Assembly: GCA_046309775.1 (NCBI GenBank)
Contig: JBKCOM010000224.1
Span: forward strand, 1-9,883
Source: JAIXWP01 sp046309775
GTDB taxonomy: Bacteria > Bacteroidota > Bacteroidia > Flavobacteriales_D > Sanyastnellaceae
Length of the DNA: 9,883 nt
Direction of reading: 5' to 3'
The notes under the pieces were generated by a model. It worked only from the letters and a program-made list of their open reading frames with translations. It did not search any database and was not told the origin of the DNA. The position numbers were made by a program, and so were the translations under genes. This document shows positions 1 to 6,559 of this stretch, in pieces (the first letter of the stretch is position 1; each line of letters opens with the position of its first letter).

Positions 1-30
1 GTTGTTGAAGATCTTTTTTCAAGCGCATAG
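1..30 (+). CDS. Possible 3' end of an upstream gene (partial)
   Basis: Reading from base 1, frame 1 is open for nine codons (VVEDLFSSA) and ends in TAG at 28-30. Frame 2 is also open, for eleven codons ending at 37, so the choice of frame is not certain. Nine residues cannot identify a product. The call rests only on an open frame reaching the window edge, followed by a non-coding-looking AT-rich stretch. It could equally be intergenic DNA. Confidence 0.25.
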   Translation, partial: VVEDLFSSA

Positions 31-153
31 AAAATAAAAGGGGGGGGTATACTTTTTAAATTGGAGAAGCAAGTCAAGTAAATCAAGACTTCCAAAGCAA
101 AAAATATCGATTACTAAATTTTACCGGACACCAGTGATTCCGAATTCCGAATT

Positions 154-201
154 CTCGTTCTCGTTCTCGTTCCCGTTCTCGTTCTCGTTCCCGTTCCTGT
201 T
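154..201. repeat. Hexamer tandem repeat (CTCGTT/CCCGTT), 8 units
   Basis: Eight contiguous 6-bp units run CTCGTT x3, CCCGTT, CTCGTT x2, CCCGTT, CCTGTT. They are directly preceded by a tandem duplication of CGAATTC (141-154). The array ends about 20 bp before the start codon of the next gene, in its untranslated or promoter region. Because six is a multiple of three, unit gain or loss would not shift a reading frame; in the frame of the downstream gene it would read as alternating Ser-Arg. The mixture of T and C variants shows that the array has begun to diverge. Confidence 0.93.
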
Positions 202-221
202 CCCATGCTTACCTTTGCCCA

Positions 222-869
222 ATGCCAAGGATTTTTGGAATAAGTGTAGTGCTAATCGGAATGTGCGCCCTCGCGCACGCCCAGAGCGTTAATCTTTCCG
301 ATTCGTTGTATCGAGTATTTAAGAACAAGCCAAAACCATCGTTAAAATTGGACTTTCGAAATTCATTTATTACGGGGAGTACTGTGCAGATAGGGGGAGT
401 GAAAGCGGGAATGAGTTTTGGAAAATCTATGAATATCGGATTGGGCTATTCTTGGTTGTACAGTCATTTTGATCAAGTATATTTTGAGAAAGAAGTAGAA
501 AAAACTGGCCGCCTTCGCATGCGTTACCTTGGGCCGTATCTTGAATATTCATTTTATAGAAAAAATCCGTGGGAAACGATGGTAACAGCTAACGTAGGAT
601 ACGGTAGCATTTTCCTTGATCCCAATGGCAAGCGCAGCGGCGAGCGCATGTTTGAGGCGAGGGCATTTGTGTATGAACCAACGATCGCCTTCGAATATAA
701 GATTGCAAATCTCATTGGTGTGGGCGCAGGATATGGCTATAGATTCGTAATTAGAGGCAATAGAGACATCGAACAACAATTTACAGCTCCTGTTTACGTC
801 TTGAGATTTCGATTGATTTTAGACCGCTTTGAGAAGCTCTGGAAAGATCGGATAGGGAAGGAGGAGTGA
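222..869 (+). CDS. Secreted, probable outer-membrane beta-barrel-like protein
   Basis: This 215-aa protein is not recognised as a named family. Residues 1-20 form a signal peptide: a short basic N-terminus, a hydrophobic core (ISVVLIGMCALA), and an Ala-His-Ala site before Gln21. The mature part is rich in alternating hydrophobic and aromatic residues with Gly/Tyr motifs (VKAGMSFGKSMNIGLGYSW at 60-78, YLGPYLEYSFY at 102-112, LIGVGAGYGYRF at 164-175, VYVLRFRLIL at 191-200). This is the pattern of amphipathic strands in small outer-membrane barrels. The final residues are charged and not the usual aromatic barrel terminus, which lowers certainty. The start was chosen because it gives the signal peptide; the frame stays open upstream through the hexamer repeat, and no Shine-Dalgarno is visible. 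Its stop codon lies 30 bases before ruvB on the same strand, so co-transcription is likely, although no functional link to recombination is evident. Confidence 0.7.
   Translation: MPRIFGISVVLIGMCALAHAQSVNLSDSLYRVFKNKPKPSLKLDFRNSFITGSTVQIGGVKAGMSFGKSMNIGLGYSWLYSHFDQVYFEKEVEKTGRLRMRYLGPYLEYSFYRKNPWETMVTANVGYGSIFLDPNGKRSGERMFEARAFVYEPTIAFEYKIANLIGVGAGYGYRFVIRGNRDIEQQFTAPVYVLRFRLILDRFEKLWKDRIGKEE
858..864 (+). promoter_or_regulatory. Strong Shine-Dalgarno-like AAGGAGG
   Basis: AAGGAGG lies inside the last codons of the upstream gene (the Gly-Lys-Glu-Glu end), four bases before an ATG at 869 and 35 bases before the ruvB ATG. It is too far from ruvB to serve it directly, so if used it would drive the seven-codon frame at 869-892. 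It may be accidental, because AAG-GAG codons for Lys-Glu produce it for free. Confidence 0.3.
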
Positions 870-892
870 TGCGCAATTACAATTACTTTTGA
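869..892 (+). CDS. Seven-codon leader frame upstream of ruvB (speculative)
   Basis: An ATG overlaps the stop of the preceding gene (TGATG arrangement) and encodes MRNYNYF before a TGA at 890-892, seven bases ahead of the ruvB ATG. It carries the best ribosome-binding sequence in this part of the window. Ribosomes finishing it would be placed next to the ruvB start, so a re-initiation leader is conceivable. The frame differs from that of ruvB. Seven codons can easily occur by chance. Confidence 0.2.
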   Translation: MRNYNYF

Positions 893-899
893 AGACGAG

Positions 900-1922
900 A
901 TGACAGACGGATTTGATATCAGGAATGAAGCCGATCAGCCCACCGATAAGGAGCTGGACAAAGTATTGCGCCCCAAAAGTTTTGACGACTTTACTGGACA
1001 AGGGCAGGTATTAGAAAATTTGGAAGTCTTTGTGAAGGCAGCCAAGTTGCGAGCTGAAGCACTCGATCACGTTTTGTTTCATGGCCCCCCTGGTCTTGGT
1101 AAGACCACACTCGCCTACATCATCGCCAATGAAATGGGCGTGAGCATGAAGACCACCTCTGGTCCAGTGCTCGACAAACCCGCTGACCTTGCAGGTTTGC
1201 TCACCAATCTCGAACCCAACGACGTATTGTTTATTGATGAAATACATCGACTCAGTCCGGTGGTAGAAGAATATCTCTACTCTGCGATGGAAGATTATTG
1301 CATCGATTTGGTGATAGATACCGGACCGAACGCTCGTTCGGTTCAGATTAAATTGAATCCATTTACCTTGGTGGGAGCCACTACGCGCAGTGGATTGCTC
1401 ACCGCACCATTGCGCGCGCGCTTTGGTATCAATGCGCGTTTGCAATATTATGATGCGAAGACATTGACGAATATTGTAGAGCGCAGTTCGGAATTGTTGC
1501 GCATCGAAATCAAAGAAGAAGCAGCGTATGAGATTGCTCGCAGAAGCCGCGGCACGCCTCGTATTGCGAATGCATTGTTGAGACGTGTGCGGGACTTTGC
1601 GCAAATCAAAGGCGATGGAACGATAGAAATCAATATCACCAAAACCGCGTTGAATGCACTCAACGTGGATACCTTGGGCTTGGATGAAATGGACAACAAG
1701 ATATTGACGACCATGATGGACAAGTTCAACGGCGGCCCTGTTGGACTCACCACCATTGCCACCGCCGTAGGGGAAGATGCCGGAACGATTGAAGAAGTGT
1801 ATGAACCGTTTTTAATTCAAGAAGGTTTCCTCACGCGCACCCCCCGCGGCCGCCAACTCACCGAACTCACCTACAAACACCTCGGCAAAATCCGCAAACC
1901 GGATCTGGGGAAACTGTTTTAA
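900..1922 (+). CDS. ruvB: Holliday junction branch-migration helicase RuvB
   Basis: RuvB is the hexameric AAA+ motor that, with RuvA, pumps DNA through Holliday junctions during recombinational repair. At 340 aa it is full length for the family. The Walker A motif GPPGLGKT is at 62-69, Walker B LFIDEIH at 110-116, and sensor 1 VGATTR at 158-163. The arginine-finger segment LRARFG is at 171-176 and the sensor 2 region RGTPRIANALLRRVRD at 217-232. The C-terminal winged-helix domain contains the DNA-contacting RTPRGR at 313-318. The acidic N-terminus followed by LRPKSFDDFTGQ is the normal family start, supporting the ATG at 900; no good Shine-Dalgarno precedes it. The gene is clearly richer in GC than the cluster on the opposite strand. 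It converges on the restriction operon and its stop codon is followed within two bases by an octamer repeat array. Confidence 0.99.
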   Translation: MTDGFDIRNEADQPTDKELDKVLRPKSFDDFTGQGQVLENLEVFVKAAKLRAEALDHVLFHGPPGLGKTTLAYIIANEMGVSMKTTSGPVLDKPADLAGLLTNLEPNDVLFIDEIHRLSPVVEEYLYSAMEDYCIDLVIDTGPNARSVQIKLNPFTLVGATTRSGLLTAPLRARFGINARLQYYDAKTLTNIVERSSELLRIEIKEEAAYEIARRSRGTPRIANALLRRVRDFAQIKGDGTIEINITKTALNALNVDTLGLDEMDNKILTTMMDKFNGGPVGLTTIATAVGEDAGTIEEVYEPFLIQEGFLTRTPRGRQLTELTYKHLGKIRKPDLGKLF

Positions 1923-1923
1923 C

Positions 1924-2002
1924 GAGGGACGGAGGGACGGAGGGACGGAGGTACTGAGGGACGGAGGGACCGGGTTACGGAGCGACGAAGGACTGAGGGA
2001 CT
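1924..2002. repeat. Octamer tandem repeat (GAGGGACG), about 10 units
   Basis: Perfect GAGGGACG units start at 1924, 1932, 1940 and 1956. Variant units start at 1948 (GAGGTACT), 1964 (GAGGGACC), 1972 (GGGTTACG), 1980 (GAGCGACG), 1988 (a seven-base AAGGACT) and 1995 (GAGGGACT). The eight-base period is held across almost 80 bp, with divergence mainly in the distal half. The array fills the space directly after the ruvB stop codon. It is strongly purine-rich on the plus strand and has no self-complementary hairpin, so it is not a terminator of the usual kind. Confidence 0.95.
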
Positions 2003-2007
2003 TTTTT

Positions 2008-2040
2008 AGAGACTAGATACTAACTACTAGTGACTAGATT
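2008..2040. repeat. Heptamer degenerate tandem repeat (AGNNACT)
   Basis: Five units in register are visible: AGAGACT (2008), AGATACT (2015), AACTACT (2022), AGTGACT (2029) and a partial AGATT (2036). The seven-base period is distinct from the adjoining octamer array. Two units together create the perfect 11-base palindrome CTAGTGACTAG at 2027-2037, but this follows from the repeat unit and is too short for a stable hairpin. The repeat sits about 25 bp downstream of the convergent membrane-protein gene. Confidence 0.8.
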
Positions 2041-2065
2041 TGGTTTGGAGGGGCGTTATCAAAAA

Positions 2066-2683
2066 TTAAATCACTAACGATGTGACGTAAAAGATCACAC
2101 TCATTACAATCATTAAAAGCTGACGATTAGGGATTTTCCAAGATATAGTGCCAAGCCCAAAAGAAAGAGCTCTCAAGTCGTTTATTTTTTCATAAAAAGC
2201 AGGGTCGTTGAACCGTTCCTTTGTTTCTTCCCTTGAAATAAGCTTGTATTTATTAAATAAAATTAGAAATATCAAGTCGACACGTTCCCTGAGCTTCGGG
2301 GTTTCAAACTCTACGTCGAAATATTCGTTTATCTGGGATTCTTTTCTCCGAAGCTTTTTCTTTATAAGTTCTTGTCTTATTCGTGCTTTACTTAATGAGA
2401 CATTCCTTGTTATTCTGAAATCAATTAGCCTGACGAAAATGACTACAATTCCGAGAATAACCGATATCAAAATGAAGCACATTGAAAGTGCTTGAAGTGT
2501 TATTGACCAATTTATTCCCTCAACAGAATAAGTGAGGTTACATTCCTTGAAATTGAATTCGTTAAAACAAAAAGCTAGAAATGCTAGAGATATACCAGTT
2601 AAAAATTGATTGGTGAGCGTAAGGTGGCTTATCGCTTTTTCTTGCCAATATCGATAGCTCTCGTTTTCAAAATCGTTGTCCAT
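2066..2683 (-). CDS. Three-helix membrane protein at the distal end of the restriction operon
   Basis: This 205-aa protein is not recognised as a named family. It has hydrophobic segments at about 24-42 (NQFLTGISLAFLAFCF), 64-87 (LQALSMCFILISVILGIVV) and 187-205 (RQLLMIVMSVIFYVTSLVI, running to the last residue). Between the second and third lies a strongly charged, probably helical region at 89-175 that includes LIKKKLRRKESQ. The layout of two close helices, a charged soluble middle and a terminal helix suggests an inner-membrane protein with a cytoplasmic domain. It lies 40 bp downstream of hsdR on the same strand with no terminator visible between them, so it probably shares the transcript. 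It starts at an ATG without a clear Shine-Dalgarno. A membrane protein next to defence genes could be an effector or sensor, or an unrelated passenger; the sequence does not decide. Confidence 0.75.
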   Translation of the reverse strand: MDNDFENESYRYWQEKAISHLTLTNQFLTGISLAFLAFCFNEFNFKECNLTYSVEGINWSITLQALSMCFILISVILGIVVIFVRLIDFRITRNVSLSKARIRQELIKKKLRRKESQINEYFDVEFETPKLRERVDLIFLILFNKYKLISREETKERFNDPAFYEKINDLRALSFGLGTISWKIPNRQLLMIVMSVIFYVTSLVI

Positions 2684-2723
2684 AAAGAAAAGTTCTAGTA
2701 AAAATCTGATTACATAATATTAA

Positions 2724-5084
2724 TCATGCTACCCTCTCACTGTAAAGGTGCTTTTGAAACTCTACGAAAAGACGACTTATCATTGATACATCCCCAAGAG
2801 TCGCTTTGGCGTCTTCCAACGATTGGTATTTATTGGTAAGAAGAATAGGTAGTTTTTCTTGGTCTAATTCGTCCACGCCGGCTTCGATGTATTTATCGAG
2901 AACGAACTTGATAAACTCTTTTTGATTCTCGCTGAGTAAAGAAAAAATAGTGGCCTCTGCCGCTCTAGCTCTAGCTTCGCGGGTCATTGCGACATAGTCG
3001 CCATTGAAAACATATTCAAGGACGTCATACAAATCGCTCTTCTCCATATCCACGAGCTTTTGCAAGGTGAGTAAATCATCTTTGGGATAGCCTGCCGTTT
3101 CTAGGTTTTCAAGCAATGTTTTTCTGGTAATGGGATTGCTCCATAATCTTCTTAACTCTGCTTCATCTTTGAATAGCTTGGGTAATTCACCAAATAGATT
3201 AGACAAAAATTCTGAGGCCGAAATTGGTTTGCCATCTGCACTCCAAAATGAACTCGAAACCATGTGCTGAATTTCACGCTCCTTGCCTCGGCCGAGCTTG
3301 ATTTTAACCTTCTGTCTTCGCTCGTTTGATTCTCCTCCTTCTTCACCCGCGGAGCTTCTTCTATACGTTGCTTTTGGATCACCGACGGGTGAAATCGGAT
3401 CGCTACCCAATGGTTCACCATCCCATTCAGCATCAGAAAAAAGCCGATAGGCATCAACAAAATCATAAATGGTGAAGTAGTCTTTCCCTTCAAATAGTCT
3501 TGTTCCGCGCCCTATTATTTGTTTGAATTCAATCATTGAGTTGATGGGGCGCAATAGCACTATGTTTCTTATGTTGCGAGCATCGACTCCAGTAGATAGT
3601 TTTTGAGATGTAGTGAGGATCGTAGGTATGGTCTTTTCGTTGTCTTGAAATTCTCGTAGCAATCTTTCGCCTTCCTCTCCATCATTAGCTGTGACGCGAA
3701 CACAATAGAAAGGGTCGGTGCTTCGAGATAATTGATTGATTAAGTCTCGTATCAACGCGGCATGCCCTTGATTCGCACAAAAGAAAATGGCCTTTTCATT
3801 TTGATCGGCGTCACTCAAATAAATGCTCACTCTTTTTGATTCGCGAGCTTCTATTTCAATAGTACGGTTGAAGTCCTTTTCTTCATAAAGTTTTCCTTCT
3901 TCAATTTCGCCTTCTACGATGGTGTCGTCTGAAGTATAACGATATTGGTCAAGGGTGGTTTGGATGCGTTTTACCTTGAATGGCGTGAGGAATCCATCGT
4001 TGATACCGTCTTTAAGGCTGTATGTGTAAACTGGTTCGCCGAAGTATTTGTATGTATCAACGTTGTCCTTTCGTTTGGGTGTCGCTGTCAAACCCAACTG
4101 AATGGCAGGCTTGAAGTAATCGAGAATTGCACGCCAAGTACTTTCATCATTTGCGCCACCTCGGTGGCACTCATCGATTATGATGAAGTCAAAATAATCG
4201 GATGGATATTCACCAAAGTAAGGAGCGGGATTGCCATTACTGTCAGTGCCGCTCATGAATGTTTGAAAAATGGTAAAGAAGATACTGCCATTTGTAGGCA
4301 CTTTTCCCTTTTTCTTAATCTCATTTGGCTTAATGCGCACCAACGCATCCTCGGGGAAGGCAGAGAAAGAATTATATGCTTGATCCGCAAGAATATTTCT
4401 ATCTGCTAAAAATAAAATTCGGGGTCTTCTTGCGTTGTAGTTGTCGGTCTTAGCAGACAGATTCCAACGCGTCTGAAAGAGTTTCCAAGCAATTTGAAAT
4501 GCAATGGCTGTTTTTCCGGTACCTGTTGCGAGTGTGAGCAATACCCTATCTTTTCCATTGGCGATTGATTCCATCACACATCGAACTGCTATTTCTTGAT
4601 AATAGCGCAACTTCCATGTACCACTCTTGTCTTCGAAAGGGACGTCTGCAAATCTATTCCACCAATCTTCGGTAGTAAGTTTTGCTAGGGATGGAATTTT
4701 ATATGTTTTGTCCCAAAGTTCTTCTGGAGTAGGAAAGGAATCTACCAAACCCTCTTGACCAGAGGTCATACAGATTTGATAAATCTGATTACCATTAGAG
4801 CTGAAGGTTGTTGCGAGATGAAGTTTGCTAGCGTATTTTTTTGCTTGCATCACACCTTCTCCTACCTCGAGGTCGTTGCTTTTCGCTTCGATAACGGCCA
4901 GTTTGATGCCTCTGTAAACCAATACATAATCAGCGATGTCTCTTTTACCTCTTCCACCCCCTGTTTGAATTTTACCATCGGTAATAGAAAACTCACGAAG
5001 CACTTTCGAGTCTGCCAGAACGCCCCAGCCTCTTGCTCGCAGCTTCGGGTCAATAAGTTCCGCTCTAGTTTCCGCTTCGTTCAT
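2724..5084 (-). CDS. hsdR: Type I restriction endonuclease, R (motor/nuclease) subunit, EcoEI-like
   Basis: HsdR joins the HsdM/HsdS complex, translocates DNA using ATP and cuts far from the recognition site. At 786 aa it matches the EcoEI-like group. The N-terminal PD-(D/E)XK nuclease is visible as RDIADYVLVYRG (Asp52) and VIEAKS (Glu66, Lys68). The SF2 helicase core follows: motif I ATGTGKT at 186-192, motif II IIIDECH at 301-307, motif III LTATPK at 332-337, a TTSQKLSTGVD segment at 491-501, and motif VI QIIGRGTR at 522-529. A charged linker at about 570-605 leads to the C-terminal domain (610-786) typical of this subgroup, which contacts the methylase core. All key residues are present, so it should be active. 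Its ATG overlaps the stop of the upstream AlbA_2 gene by four bases (ATGA), which implies translational coupling. The middle of the operon separates it from hsdS. Confidence 0.97.
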   Translation of the reverse strand: MNEAETRAELIDPKLRARGWGVLADSKVLREFSITDGKIQTGGGRGKRDIADYVLVYRGIKLAVIEAKSNDLEVGEGVMQAKKYASKLHLATTFSSNGNQIYQICMTSGQEGLVDSFPTPEELWDKTYKIPSLAKLTTEDWWNRFADVPFEDKSGTWKLRYYQEIAVRCVMESIANGKDRVLLTLATGTGKTAIAFQIAWKLFQTRWNLSAKTDNYNARRPRILFLADRNILADQAYNSFSAFPEDALVRIKPNEIKKKGKVPTNGSIFFTIFQTFMSGTDSNGNPAPYFGEYPSDYFDFIIIDECHRGGANDESTWRAILDYFKPAIQLGLTATPKRKDNVDTYKYFGEPVYTYSLKDGINDGFLTPFKVKRIQTTLDQYRYTSDDTIVEGEIEEGKLYEEKDFNRTIEIEARESKRVSIYLSDADQNEKAIFFCANQGHAALIRDLINQLSRSTDPFYCVRVTANDGEEGERLLREFQDNEKTIPTILTTSQKLSTGVDARNIRNIVLLRPINSMIEFKQIIGRGTRLFEGKDYFTIYDFVDAYRLFSDAEWDGEPLGSDPISPVGDPKATYRRSSAGEEGGESNERRQKVKIKLGRGKEREIQHMVSSSFWSADGKPISASEFLSNLFGELPKLFKDEAELRRLWSNPITRKTLLENLETAGYPKDDLLTLQKLVDMEKSDLYDVLEYVFNGDYVAMTREARARAAEATIFSLLSENQKEFIKFVLDKYIEAGVDELDQEKLPILLTNKYQSLEDAKATLGDVSMISRLFVEFQKHLYSERVA

Positions 5085-6559
5085 TTTTTCTTCTGAATTT
5101 TCTTTGTAGCCTCTTTTGTAAGGTAATACCTGCCTGTTTTCGCTGCACCTTTAAACTCAATAAGCTTTGCTTCTCTAAGCACTTGTAAATACCTTTTTAC
5201 TGTTGCATTTGATTTTCTAGTAGCATCCATGATGTCATTTATTGATGCTCCATCACTCAGTTTTGTTATTGTATTTACAGTATCAATAAGAGCATCACTT
5301 ACAGCATCACTTACAGCATCAATTTTACCTTTCTTTACAGCATCATTTACAGCATCATTTACAGTATCACTTACAGCATCATGTTTTACTGTTACAGTTA
5401 CTCCATTAAAAACAACTGTAGTGGAGTTAGCACTTGTATTCCATTTAGGCCTTTCGAAACCTTTACTTTCACAGTCCTCTATCATAAGTACAGTTCCTCT
5501 TCCAATCTTTTCTATCATTTGACGTAAGAAGCAGATATGGGCTATATCCGGATTTCGTGGCACAGATAAATGACTTTTAGCTAAATCATCAGTTGAATAC
5601 CCACCGTACAACTTTCCTGAATTAGTAATTTCTAAATGGGTTGGATAAAAGGCAATATGAACTGTACCCGAAACATTGGAAAAATCTCTGTGAATTAAGG
5701 CATTCATAAGTCCTTCTCTTAAGGCGAGCTTGGGATAGGAGAGGTCTTCACGCAACCATTTTTTCTCTGAAAATTTACTTTGAGTAGCAATGTTCACCTC
5801 AAAAAACTGAATTATCTCATCGATGTTCCTAAAAAGATTTCCTTCAAATACCTTGTCGTAACTGTAACTGTCAGATGTTTTACTATCGTTGAAAACCGTC
5901 AAACGAATCCTACTTTGAGGTAAGAACTTTGAGGGCTCTTTTGCAAACAAAATAACGGCGGCATTCGTAAAATGTCCATCTCTGTACAGACTGTAGTAGG
6001 TAAGGAAATCTTCAACTTCCTTTTCACTGAATTGTTTCCCACGGCCGTACTTAGCAAGGTCTTGAATAGTTTTACGGATTTCCAATTCATCCAAATCGTC
6101 TAGGTCAACACCTAATGCTGCTTGGCGCTCCCAATGCAATTCTGTTTTTTGCCGTTCGGTGATGAGTTTTGAAATATCGGCAGGAGTTGCTTTAACGGTT
6201 TTGCTGCCGCGTCTGAAAAATATCTCACCATTGAAGATATAAGGCGGCTTTGAACCATTCCAAACCTTAATCAACAGAATCTCTTTGGGCCCGATGGTTT
6301 CTTTAGAAATTGTGACTGGGGCTTCCGGAATTATGGATTGAAATAGATATTGCTTTAATTCCGCTACGGATTTGTCAGCTTGATCAACCCCAATGATTTT
6401 ACCATTGTCATTTACACCAATCAAAACAGTTCCCCCGTCAGCATTTAGAAAAGCACATAACGTTTTTGCAATGTCTTCTTTACGAACAATTTCTTTAAAT
6501 TCAAGCTGCCCGCTTTCTCCCTGTTTTATGAGGTTCTTTATGAGTTGCTCGTTGTTCAT
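5081..6559 (-). CDS. AlbA_2 (Schlafen-type) DNA-binding protein with GHKL-like ATPase domain and winged helix
   Basis: This 492-aa protein has a common architecture among accessory genes of type I R-M loci, often misnamed RecG-like helicase. The N-terminal AlbA_2 domain (about 14-130) shows GESGQLEFKE at 14-23, FLNADGGTVLIGVNDNG at 37-53 and the IFFRRGSKTVKA strand at 113-124. The GHKL-like domain (about 275-385) shows LREGLMNALIHRDFSN at 280-295 (N-box-like Glu282 and Asn286), LEITNSGKL at 309-317, and KIGRGT at 351-356. The glycine-rich ATP-lid is degenerate, as is usual here. Residues 394-428 are a D-A-V-S/N tetrapeptide repeat encoded by a 12-bp DNA repeat. A winged helix (about 430-485) follows, ending in a lysine-rich tail. 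It overlaps both neighbours by four bases (ATGA) and has no helicase motor. The family's role is not settled; DNA-responsive regulator or defence sensor are both plausible. Confidence 0.92.
   Translation of the reverse strand: MNNEQLIKNLIKQGESGQLEFKEIVRKEDIAKTLCAFLNADGGTVLIGVNDNGKIIGVDQADKSVAELKQYLFQSIIPEAPVTISKETIGPKEILLIKVWNGSKPPYIFNGEIFFRRGSKTVKATPADISKLITERQKTELHWERQAALGVDLDDLDELEIRKTIQDLAKYGRGKQFSEKEVEDFLTYYSLYRDGHFTNAAVILFAKEPSKFLPQSRIRLTVFNDSKTSDSYSYDKVFEGNLFRNIDEIIQFFEVNIATQSKFSEKKWLREDLSYPKLALREGLMNALIHRDFSNVSGTVHIAFYPTHLEITNSGKLYGGYSTDDLAKSHLSVPRNPDIAHICFLRQMIEKIGRGTVLMIEDCESKGFERPKWNTSANSTTVVFNGVTVTVKHDAVSDTVNDAVNDAVKKGKIDAVSDAVSDALIDTVNTITKLSDGASINDIMDATRKSNATVKRYLQVLREAKLIEFKGAAKTGRYYLTKEATKKIQKKK
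5275..5382. repeat. 12-bp tandem repeat inside the AlbA_2 gene, 9 units
   Basis: Units of TTACAGCATCAN (plus-strand reading) start at 5275, 5287, 5299, 5311, 5323, 5335, 5347, 5359 and 5371 with the period unbroken. The fifth unit (5323-5334) has diverged and encodes the Lys-Lys-Gly-Lys interruption; the second is partly changed. On the coding strand each unit gives Asp-Ala/Thr-Val-Ser/Asn. Because 12 is a multiple of three, unit gain or loss changes the length of the linker between the GHKL-like domain and the winged helix without breaking the frame. There are no spacers, so it is not a CRISPR array. Confidence 0.95.

Noticed and set aside
61..95. Imperfect hairpin (TTGG and AAGTC arms, 6-base bulge)
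   Set aside because: The stem is short and interrupted, has no conserved riboswitch or terminator feature, and is not distinguishable from chance.
1011..1604. Long minus-strand ORF (197 aa)
   Set aside because: It is fully inside ruvB on the opposite strand, shows no recognisable motif, and ruvB is certain.
1995..2007. Rho-independent terminator for ruvB at the T6 run (2002-2007)
   Set aside because: No GC-rich inverted repeat precedes the T run; the bases before it are octamer repeat units without self-complementarity.
3945..4409. Plus-strand ORF (154 aa)
   Set aside because: It lies opposite the helicase core of hsdR, has no domain-like pattern, and is a shadow.
5275..5382. CRISPR-like array
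   Set aside because: The 12-bp units are contiguous with no spacers and lie in frame inside a coding sequence.
5229..5522. Plus-strand ORF rich in Ser, Thr, Ala and Leu repeats
   Set aside because: It is the antisense reading of the Asp-Ala-Val repeat in the AlbA_2 gene; the composition is an artefact of the 12-bp unit.
5081..6559. RecG-like helicase annotation for the AlbA_2 gene
   Set aside because: No Walker A, DEAD-type box or other helicase motifs are present; the name is a common mis-transfer for this family.
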